Under the pieces are notes generated by a model. It worked only from the letters and a program-made list of their open reading frames with translations, had not been told where the DNA came from and searched no databases. Below are positions 1-4,669 of a stretch of 5,911 nt of DNA, in pieces. Source of the stretch: Pseudomonadota bacterium (GTDB lineage Bacteria > Pseudomonadota > Gammaproteobacteria > Burkholderiales > Burkholderiaceae_D); NCBI GenBank assembly GCA_023420795.1, contig JAEZVM010000130.1, positions 1 through 5,911 on the forward strand, given 5' to 3'. The position numbers and the translations under genes were made by a program. The first letter of the stretch is position 1. Each line of letters opens with the position of its first letter.

Positions 1-1
1 C

Positions 2-745
2 GATTTCTTCCTTCGCACCATCCCGCTTGCCATGCTGACTTCGGCGCTGCTTGCTAGCTTTACCGCCAGCGCCGCGCCGAAATACAAGACCGACCTGCCG
101 CCGTCCGCGCAACTCGAATATTTGATCAAGGCGAAACAGAAAGGCATTCCGGTCGAGGGCAATGCGGTGATGCACTGGACCGTTGCGGACAAGCAGTTCA
201 GCGCGACCAACGAAGCGCGCGCGATGCTGATCGGGAAAATTCTCGACGCAAGGACAGAAGGCACGGTTGATGCGTTCGGCGTGGCGCCGGTTACGTTTAC
301 CGAAAAGCGCGTGCGCCGCAAGCCGACCACCACCACCTTCGACCGCGCAGCGAAGACCATCCGCTTCAGCGCATCCGAAGAGACTTATCCGATCAAGGGC
401 GGCGAACAGGACCGCAACAGCGTGATCTGGCAATTGGTCGCGGTGGCCCGCGCCGCGCCGGCCAAGTTCAAGCCTGGATCGAGCTGGATCTTTTTCGTGG
501 CCGGGCAACGCGATGCGGAGCAATGGACCTTCAAGGTCACCCAGCGGGAGAAGATCGACACGCCGCTGGGCGAACTGAATGCGCTGCATGTGGTCCGGAT
601 GCCGCCGCCCGATTCGAAGGACCAGCAGCTCGATATCTGGCTCGCGCCCTCGCTCGAATGGTATCCGGCGCGCGTGCGCTTTTCCGAGGAGGAAGGCGAC
701 TACATCGAACAGACCCTGCAGAAAGTGGAGAAGAAAGCGTCGTAG
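2..745 (+). CDS. DUF3108 domain exported protein, 5'-partial
   Basis: The function is unknown; the protein is probably periplasmic. The reading frame is open to the left edge. Ten codons (DFFLRTIPLA) precede the first ATG at 32 with no stop, and together with the next residues they form a signal-peptide-like segment: an arginine, then a hydrophobic run (IPLAMLTSALLASF), then a cleavage-type TASA/AP. Starting at 32 would cut this segment in half, so I infer that the true start lies upstream of the window. The mature part begins with a beta-strand-like LEYLIKAKQKGIPVEGNAVMHW and ends with LEWYPARVRFSEEEGDYIEQTL, the pattern of the DUF3108 family, which is common in betaproteobacteria and predicted to be a beta-rich envelope fold. 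An internal QDRNSVIWQL stretch also fits. I see no catalytic motif. It ends in TAG, 116 bp before queC, with no good intrinsic terminator. The family call comes from memory of the pattern; the exported location is inferred. Confidence 0.8.
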   Translation, partial: DFFLRTIPLAMLTSALLASFTASAAPKYKTDLPPSAQLEYLIKAKQKGIPVEGNAVMHWTVADKQFSATNEARAMLIGKILDARTEGTVDAFGVAPVTFTEKRVRRKPTTTTFDRAAKTIRFSASEETYPIKGGEQDRNSVIWQLVAVARAAPAKFKPGSSWIFFVAGQRDAEQWTFKVTQREKIDTPLGELNALHVVRMPPPDSKDQQLDIWLAPSLEWYPARVRFSEEEGDYIEQTLQKVEKKAS

Positions 746-776
746 AATCCTCCCGCGATTCCAGCCGGTCTGCTCC

Positions 777-809
777 TGCCATTCCAAACGCAGTGAGGAA
801 TCCCGACAC
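777..809. repeat. Copy of a dispersed 'HSERSEES / IPNAVRNP'-type intergenic repeat
   Basis: This short segment in the gap before queC reads CHSKRSEESRH in one plus-strand frame (777-809) and IPNAVRNPD in another (781-807). These strings recur, in my memory, as spurious peptides translated from a short non-coding repeat scattered in many bacterial genomes. Its core is a perfect 5-bp inverted repeat, ATTCC (781-785) and GGAAT (797-801), around AAACGCAGTGA. Only one copy is present here, so its repeat status cannot be shown from the window. A second small hairpin, CCCGC (818-822) with GCGGG (830-834), follows it, but I do not know whether it belongs to the same element. The biological role is unknown. 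Confidence 0.4.
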
Positions 810-861
810 CAAACAACCCCGCCTGCCACGCGGGAACATCAATTCGATTACCAGCACAACC

Positions 862-1572
862 ATGACTCTTTCCAACCGCGCACTCGTCCTCTTCAGCGGC
901 GGCCAGGATTCCGCCACCTGCCTCGCATGGGCGCTGGCACGCTACGCCCATGTGGAAACCATCGGCTTCGATTACGGCCAGCGGCATGCAATCGAACTCG
1001 CGGTGCGCCCAGTTTTGCTGCAGAAAATGCGCGCGCTGTCACCCGACTGGGACAACCGGCTCGGCGACGATCACATGATCGACCTGTCGCTGATCTCGCA
1101 GATCTCCGACACCGCGCTGACCAGTGACGTAGAAATCGCGATGCAGGCCAACGGCTTGCCGAATACCTTCGTGCCGGGCCGCAACCTGCTGTTCATGACG
1201 GTGGCGGCAACCGTCGCCTACCGGCGCGGGCTCGATGTGCTGGTCGGCGGCATGTGCGAAACCGATTTTTCCGGCTATCCCGATTGCCGCGACGATACGA
1301 TGAAGGCGTTGCAAGTCGCGCTCAATCTCGGCATGAATACGCGCCTGAAGGTGGAAACACCGCTGATGTGGATCGACAAGGCCGCCACCTGGCGGCTGGC
1401 GCAGGAGCTCGGCGGGCTGCCGCTGGTCGATCTGATCCGCTCGGACACGCATACCTGCTATCTCGGCGAACGCGGCGCGTTGCATGACTGGGGGCACGGA
1501 TGCGGCAAATGCCCGGCCTGCGAACTGCGCGCGCGCGGCTACCGGCAGTATGCAGAGCAATCCGCTTTGTAA
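862..1572 (+). CDS. queC: 7-cyano-7-deazaguanine (preQ0) synthase QueC
   Basis: QueC converts 7-carboxy-7-deazaguanine to preQ0 using ATP and ammonia. This is a cytoplasmic step on the way to queuosine in tRNA. The 236-aa product opens with the PP-loop ATPase motif SGGQDS (residues 12-17), then shows FDYGQRH, NTFVPGRN (about 101-108), CETDFSGYPDCRDD (132-145) and ETPLMWIDKA, all hallmark QueC segments. A zinc site is formed by Cys199, Cys214, Cys217 and Cys220 (HTCYLGERG...GCGKCPAC). The spacing between the first and second Cys is longer than I recall in E. coli QueC because of a short GERGALHDWGH insert. The length is normal for the family. The frame stays open further upstream to 523, but the ATG at 862 puts the PP-loop at the usual distance from the N terminus, and the extension overlaps the preceding gene. 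The start has no clear Shine-Dalgarno sequence, so initiation may be weak. No queD, queE or queF lies in the window. Confidence 0.96.
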   Translation: MTLSNRALVLFSGGQDSATCLAWALARYAHVETIGFDYGQRHAIELAVRPVLLQKMRALSPDWDNRLGDDHMIDLSLISQISDTALTSDVEIAMQANGLPNTFVPGRNLLFMTVAATVAYRRGLDVLVGGMCETDFSGYPDCRDDTMKALQVALNLGMNTRLKVETPLMWIDKAATWRLAQELGGLPLVDLIRSDTHTCYLGERGALHDWGHGCGKCPACELRARGYRQYAEQSAL

Positions 1573-1636
1573 GAAAACTCAAAGGAAGCGGGAGTAGGAT
1601 GGGCAAAACAAACATAACATCAGGAGACAGAACGTC

Positions 1637-2380
1637 ATGCTCATCGCCGTCCTGACCGATATCCATGCCAACCGCGAAGCGCTGACCGCCTGCCTCGCGC
1701 ACGCGCAGGAGCGCAAGGCGCAGCGCTATGCCTTCCTCGGCGACCTCGTAGGCTACGGCGCCGACCCCGCTTGGGTAGTCGATACCGTGATGGAATACGC
1801 GGAAAAGGGTGCTATCGCCGTGCAGGGCAACCACGACGCTGCGGTCACGCAGGCACCGACCCGGCACATGAACCAGGATGCGCGCCAGGTGATCGAATGG
1901 ACCCGCGCGCAGCTTCGCGAACCGCAATTGCAGTTCCTCGACCGCCTGCCGCTGACGCAGGAAGCGAACGACTGCCTGTTCGTGCATGCCAGTGCGGCGG
2001 AACCGAAGAAATGGGAATACATCACCGGCACGCTGGAAGCGATCAAGAGCATGCACGCGACACGCTGCCGCGTTACCTTCTGCGGCCATGTGCATGAGCC
2101 GGCGCTGTACAACCTGTCGATGACCGGCAAGATATCGTCCTTCGTGCCGACCGGCGACAGCAGCATCCCGCTCGGCACCACGCGCCGCTGGCTGGTGCTC
2201 CCCGGCTCCGTCGGCCAGCCGCGCGACGGCAATCCCGCTGCCTGCTATGCGCTGTACGACGACGTCACCCATGAACTGGTCTATTTCCGCGTGCCCTACG
2301 ATTACGAAACGGCCGCCGCCAAGATACGCAGTGCGGGACTGCCGCAAAGCATCGGCAACCGGCTCGAACACGGACGCTGA
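1637..2380 (+). CDS. Calcineurin-like metallophosphatase (YfcE/MJ0936-type family)
   Basis: This is a 247-aa soluble phosphoesterase with a two-metal active site. All the family blocks are in order: DIH (residues 8-10), GDLVGYG (35-41), GNHD (64-67), a histidine in FVHAS (117) and GHVH (150-153). The substrate cannot be read from these motifs; relatives act on phosphodiesters, nucleotides or phosphoproteins. The segment after His117 (EPKKWEYI) resembles the small Metallophos_2 group rather than large nucleotidases. There is no signal peptide or membrane segment. The start is supported by AGGAG at 1622-1626, ten bases before the ATG. The gene lies 64 bp after queC with no terminator between them, and its TGA is two bases from the ATG of the kinase gene, so the two are very probably co-transcribed and translationally coupled. 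That layout suggests, but does not prove, that it opposes or serves the kinase. Confidence 0.93.
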   Translation: MLIAVLTDIHANREALTACLAHAQERKAQRYAFLGDLVGYGADPAWVVDTVMEYAEKGAIAVQGNHDAAVTQAPTRHMNQDARQVIEWTRAQLREPQLQFLDRLPLTQEANDCLFVHASAAEPKKWEYITGTLEAIKSMHATRCRVTFCGHVHEPALYNLSMTGKISSFVPTGDSSIPLGTTRRWLVLPGSVGQPRDGNPAACYALYDDVTHELVYFRVPYDYETAAAKIRSAGLPQSIGNRLEHGR

Positions 2381-2382
2381 CC

Positions 2383-3849
2383 ATGAGCCGTCTTGAAGCG
2401 GGCATGATCATCGACGGCTTCCGCCTCGAAGAAAAGCTGCACAAGGGCGGCATGGCAACGCTGTGGCGCGTGACCCGCGTCAACACGGAAGAATGCGGGC
2501 CGCCGCTGCTGATGAAAATCCCCATCCTCGGCGACAACCACGATCCGGCCGCGATCGTCGGTTTCGAAGTCGAACAGATGATCATGCCGAAGCTCTCCGG
2601 CATTCACGTACCGCACTATGTCGCCGCCGGCGACTTCACCGGCCAGCCATACATCGTGATGGAAGAAATCGCCGGCAAGTCGCTGCGCGCACGCTTCGAC
2701 GATGCGCCGCTGCCGATCGACGAAGTGGTGGAAGTCGGCATCAAGGTCGCCAATGCGCTGCACGACCTGCACCGGCAGAACGTGATCCATCTCGACATCA
2801 AGCCGAGCAACATCATGTTCCGTCCGAGCGGCGAAGCGATCCTGATCGATTACGGCCTCGCGCGGCACGATAAGCTGCCGGACCTGCTGGCCGAGGAATT
2901 CCGCCTGCCGATGGGCACCGGCCCGTACATTTCGCCGGAACAGGTGCTGCATATCAGGAACGATCCGCGCAGCGACTTGTTCGCGCTCGGCGTGCTGATG
3001 TACCACCTCGCCACCGGCGAAAGGCCGCACGGCTTCCCGACCTCCGTTTCCGGCCTGCGCCGGCGGCTGTACCGCGATGTGATTCCGCCGCGCGCGCTGA
3101 ATGCGGCGATCCCGCCGTGGCTGCAGGAACTGATCCTGCGCTGCCTCGAAGTCAATCCGAAGAACCGGCACGACACTGCTGCACAGCTCGCGTTCGAGCT
3201 GCAGAATCCGGATCAGGTGCAATTAACGGCGCGCGCGGAAAAGCGCGTGCGCGACGGTTTCTTCAAGCGGATACGGCGCTGGTTCCGTGCGATGGGCATG
3301 GAGCCGGTGCCGCAGCAATCGGCATCACAACAACTGACGCGCGCGCCGATCATCGTGGTTGCGATCGACCTCAATCACGGCTCGGAAGCACTGGCCGAAG
3401 CCCTGCGCGTGGCCGCGCGCCGCATCCTGCAGACCGAGCCCGGCGCACGGCTTGCCTGCGTCACCGTGCAGAAAACCAATCGCATCGGCATGGATGAAGT
3501 CGTGGACAAGCAGGGCCGCAACATCCATGTGAAACATCTGGTCGGGCTCAAGCACTGGGCGCGCGCGCTCAATCTCCCGCCGGAGAAAATTACCTACCAT
3601 GCGCTGGAAGCGCCGGATGCAGCATCGGCAATTGTCGATTACGCGAAGGTCAACGACGTGGACCATATCGTGATCGGCTCGCGCGGCAGCTCTACCTTCC
3701 GCCGCTATCTCGGCAGCGTATCGTCGCAGGTAGTGGCGCAGGCGGACTGCACCGTTACCGTGGTCAAAAGCGCCGGCAGCAGCAGTAATTCTCCCGCTTC
3801 TCCTTTGCAGCCGGTGCCTGCGGAAAGTCCGGCAGAAGCGGCGCAATAA
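2383..3849 (+). CDS. Bifunctional Ser/Thr protein kinase - universal stress protein fusion
   Basis: This 488-aa protein has an N-terminal Hanks-type kinase (about 12-273) and a C-terminal UspA domain (about 322-463). Kinase features seen: a P-loop LHKGGMATLW (19-28, first Gly of the usual GxGxxG replaced by His20), Lys45 in LLMKIP, helix-C Glu62 or Glu64, catalytic loop HLDIKPSN (136-143, Leu instead of Arg in HRD), metal-binding DYG (156-158, for DFG), SPE (184-186, for APE) and Asp198 in SDLFALG. Catalytic Asp138, Lys140, Asn143 and Asp156 are all present, so it should be active. A basic, aromatic linker (288-305) joins the domains. The UspA part starts IIVVAID and carries a nucleotide-binding motif GSRG...GSVS (432-447) with 8 rather than the canonical 9 spacer residues. 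The tail (464-488) is Ser/Pro/Ala-rich. There is no transmembrane helix or PASTA repeat, so the protein is probably cytoplasmic. Its start has no strong ribosome-binding site, consistent with coupling to the phosphatase two bases upstream. Targets are unknown. Confidence 0.94.
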   Translation: MSRLEAGMIIDGFRLEEKLHKGGMATLWRVTRVNTEECGPPLLMKIPILGDNHDPAAIVGFEVEQMIMPKLSGIHVPHYVAAGDFTGQPYIVMEEIAGKSLRARFDDAPLPIDEVVEVGIKVANALHDLHRQNVIHLDIKPSNIMFRPSGEAILIDYGLARHDKLPDLLAEEFRLPMGTGPYISPEQVLHIRNDPRSDLFALGVLMYHLATGERPHGFPTSVSGLRRRLYRDVIPPRALNAAIPPWLQELILRCLEVNPKNRHDTAAQLAFELQNPDQVQLTARAEKRVRDGFFKRIRRWFRAMGMEPVPQQSASQQLTRAPIIVVAIDLNHGSEALAEALRVAARRILQTEPGARLACVTVQKTNRIGMDEVVDKQGRNIHVKHLVGLKHWARALNLPPEKITYHALEAPDAASAIVDYAKVNDVDHIVIGSRGSSTFRRYLGSVSSQVVAQADCTVTVVKSAGSSSNSPASPLQPVPAESPAEAAQ

Positions 3850-3857
3850 GCGCACTG

Positions 3858-3875
3858 CAGCGAGCCCGCTGTTTT
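3858..3875 (+). terminator. Putative intrinsic terminator after the kinase gene
   Basis: A perfect 5-bp stem, CAGCG (3858-3862) and CGCTG (3867-3871), with a 4-base loop AGCC, is followed directly by TTTT and then a C-run. One extra G-U pair can be added at the base. It begins nine bases after the kinase stop codon, where a terminator is expected. The stem is short and the T-run has only four bases, so termination may be partial. Confidence 0.5.
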
Positions 3876-3910
3876 CCCCTCACTGTGTCTGATCGCGGCC
3901 GGAACCGCAT

Positions 3911-3928
3911 CGCAGCATTGCCGCTGCG
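3911..3928. terminator. Second hairpin downstream of the kinase gene, possible backup terminator
   Basis: CGCAGC (3911-3916) and GCTGCG (3923-3928) form a perfect 6-bp stem around the loop ATTGCC, followed by GCTTTC. An overlapping 11-base near-palindrome, GCCGC-T-GCGGC (3920-3930), can form instead. The T-run is only three bases, so this is a weak candidate for a second termination point and may have another role or none. Confidence 0.25.
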
Positions 3929-4083
3929 GCTTTCGCACCGCACCAATTTCCGCCACCCATTTTTGAACTCTGTTTTGTGCAGTGCGAATTGATCCGCCTC
4001 AGAGCAAGGTGCAGAATGAATAAACCGTGCGCACAAATACAACACTAATAGAGCGATCGGGAGGGGAGTTGCAGAACGAGAAG

Positions 4084-4196
4084 GCTGAAGGAAAGTGTTT
4101 TGATAAGGAACTTCATGGTCACAAGGTCATCAAATCCCTGCCTTGAAAAACTGACCATGACTGATACATGATTTCAAAACTTCTTCAGCACTTTCC
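4084..4196. repeat. Large nested inverted repeat (structured leader or small palindromic element)
   Basis: Four complementary arm pairs are nested around a 14-base centre (4127-4140): GCTGAAG (4084-4090) with CTTCAGC (4183-4189); GTTTTGA (4097-4103) with TCAAAAC (4174-4180); TCATGGTCA (4113-4121) with TGACCATGA (4152-4160); CAAGG (4122-4126) with CCTTG (4141-4145). That is 28 paired bases in about 106. A competing outer pair, GGAAAGTG (4090-4097) with CACTTTCC (4189-4196), shares bases with the first two arms, so two alternative foldings are possible. There is no T-run after it, so it is not a simple terminator, and I see no flanking target-site duplication. It ends 33 bases before the start codon of the 109-aa protein gene. 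It could be an untranslated leader structure, a small RNA or a miniature inverted-repeat element; the sequence alone does not decide. Confidence 0.6.
4115..4171 (+). CDS. Possible 18-aa leader peptide inside the inverted repeat
   Basis: An ATG at 4115 opens an 18-codon frame, MVTRSSNPCLEKLTMTDT, ending in TGA at 4169-4171. It is preceded by AAGGA (4105-4109) with a 5-base spacer, a good ribosome-binding arrangement. Almost the whole frame lies within the nested inverted repeat, so a ribosome translating it would have to open the TCATGGTCA/TGACCATGA stem. This resembles a leader peptide that could affect folding ahead of the gene at 4230. There is no run of one regulatory amino acid as in classic attenuators. 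Short frames of this kind also arise by chance, so the call is tentative. Confidence 0.2.
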   Translation: MVTRSSNPCLEKLTMTDT

Positions 4197-4201
4197 CGTT
4201 T

Positions 4202-4232
4202 TCGTAAATGGTCCAGAGAGGAGTCGTAAATG
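4202..4232 (+). repeat. 9-bp direct repeat TCGTAAATG spanning the start codon
   Basis: TCGTAAATG occurs exactly at 4202-4210 and again at 4224-4232, offset by 22 bases, about two helical turns. The second copy contains the start codon (4230-4232) of the 109-aa protein. The ATG in the first copy (4208) is out of frame with it and opens only 11 codons, without a ribosome-binding site. The repeat could be a paired protein-binding site or a small duplication; no function is shown. Confidence 0.35.
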
Positions 4233-4559
4233 AAAGTGCATAGTGAAGAAATGCAGCAGCGCCTCGGCTTCATTGACCGCACCATTTACCACGCGATGCG
4301 TGCGTGCCACTCCGACAGCAATGTACCGAAGGAGCTGAGAAACTACGTGCAGGAACTCGGCCAGCGTTCAAGCCAAGCAAGGCGCGCGCTCGATGAGCGG
4401 GATGAACACAGTTTCCGGCAGAGCGTCGATGACCTTGCCCGCATCAGCGATCGGGCACAGAACACCATCCATCCGGCAGACCCGACGAATTATGAAGTCA
4501 AGAGCGCGGTCATCCTCACCCACATCGAACTGTCCGCACTGCGTTACCGGCTGGATTGA
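4230..4559 (+). CDS. Conserved-looking small helical protein of unknown function (109 aa)
   Basis: I do not recognise a named family. The product is charged, soluble and looks almost entirely alpha-helical: a first segment MQQRLGFIDRTIYHAMRAC (about 8-26), a break at SDSNVPKE (28-35), then long helix-like stretches LRNYVQELGQRSSQARRALDE (about 36-56) and FRQSVDDLARISDRAQNT (62-79), a Pro-containing turn (HPADP, 81-85) and a final helix VKSAVILTHIELSALRYRLD. There is one cysteine (26), no signal peptide, no membrane span and no catalytic motif. A helical-bundle regulator or adaptor would fit, but that is a guess. The start is well supported by GAGAGGAG ending at 4223, six bases before the ATG. 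It appears to be a single-gene unit, with a long structured leader upstream and a convergent gene downstream. Codon use matches its neighbours, which argues that it is a real native gene. Confidence 0.85.
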   Translation: MKVHSEEMQQRLGFIDRTIYHAMRACHSDSNVPKELRNYVQELGQRSSQARRALDERDEHSFRQSVDDLARISDRAQNTIHPADPTNYEVKSAVILTHIELSALRYRLD

Positions 4560-4580
4560 TCGGTAGCACGCGCGCGCTGT

Positions 4581-4597
4581 TGCCTGCACGGCAGGCA
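4581..4597 (+). terminator. Hairpin after the 109-aa protein gene, possible plus-strand terminator
   Basis: TGCCTG (4581-4586) and CAGGCA (4592-4597) form a perfect 6-bp stem with a 5-base loop, 22 bases after the stop codon. Only two T bases follow, so it lacks a proper T-run. Its position suits termination of the plus-strand gene, perhaps with Rho or with the larger hairpin next to it. Confidence 0.35.
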
Positions 4598-4608
4598 TTC
4601 ACCGTAAC

Positions 4609-4643
4609 AAAAAGCCGCCATTCCAGAGCAATCCGGAATGGCG
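4609..4643 (-). terminator. Strong intrinsic terminator for the indolepyruvate oxidoreductase gene
   Basis: On the minus strand a perfect 9-bp stem, CGCCATTCC (arm at 4643-4635) and GGAATGGCG (arm at 4624-4616), encloses a 10-base loop and is followed, after GC, by five T bases (plus-strand AAAAA at 4609-4613) and then GTTA. It starts 26 bases beyond the minus-strand stop codon. On the plus strand the hairpin has no T-run after it, so it acts mainly leftward. Confidence 0.85.
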
Positions 4644-4669
4644 TGCGCCTGCTCGCTGCCTGTCCGCTC

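Larger units (their letters stand above)
3850..4229. other. 380-bp non-coding region between kinase gene and 109-aa protein gene
   Basis: I find no convincing protein gene of normal size on either strand. The left part (to about 3955) is GC-rich and holds the terminator-like hairpin at 3858-3875 and a second hairpin at 3911-3928. The right part is visibly richer in A/T than the coding regions. It contains a possible but weak sigma-70-like promoter, TTGATC (3989-3994), 17 bases, CAGAAT (4012-4017), with four of six consensus matches in each box. It also has an 8-bp palindrome GTGCGCAC (4027-4034) and then the large nested inverted repeat at 4084-4196. The region therefore looks like a terminator followed by a long structured leader for the gene at 4230. 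The promoter is only a suggestion. Confidence 0.6.

Noticed and set aside
745..761. GAATC/GATTC hairpin just after the DUF3108 stop as a terminator
   Set aside because: The stem is 5 bp (745-749 with 757-761) and no T-run follows.
523..861. Upstream extension of the queC frame (open from 523)
   Set aside because: It overlaps the DUF3108 gene in another frame, crosses the non-coding repeat, and QueC proteins begin a few residues before the PP-loop, which fits the ATG at 862.
746..861. preQ1 riboswitch upstream of queC
   Set aside because: Queuosine genes in some bacteria carry one, but no preQ1-type compact pseudoknot pattern (C-rich loop with A-rich tail over the start) is visible; only the repeat and a small GC hairpin are present.
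1322..2371. Long minus-strand open frame (349 codons) opposite queC and the phosphatase
   Set aside because: The plus-strand genes show complete family motifs. In GC-rich coding DNA, long antisense frames are expected, and this translation is Arg/Ala/His-rich without a recognisable domain.
2302..3222. Minus-strand open frame (306 codons) opposite the kinase
   Set aside because: The same antisense artefact: the composition is unlike a folded protein and it lies entirely over the kinase domain.
4027..4034. Palindrome GTGCGCAC as an operator
   Set aside because: An isolated 8-bp palindrome is too short and too common in GC-rich DNA to call a regulator site without a second copy or a known consensus.
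3764..4045. Minus-strand frame reaching from the kinase 3' end into the intergenic region
   Set aside because: It has no ribosome-binding site, is half antisense to the kinase tail, and gives a low-complexity translation with no recognisable features.
4143..4170. Promoter TTGAAA - 16 bases - TACATG inside the inverted repeat
   Set aside because: The -10 box is a poor match and the boxes are part of the inverted-repeat arms, so the resemblance is probably incidental.
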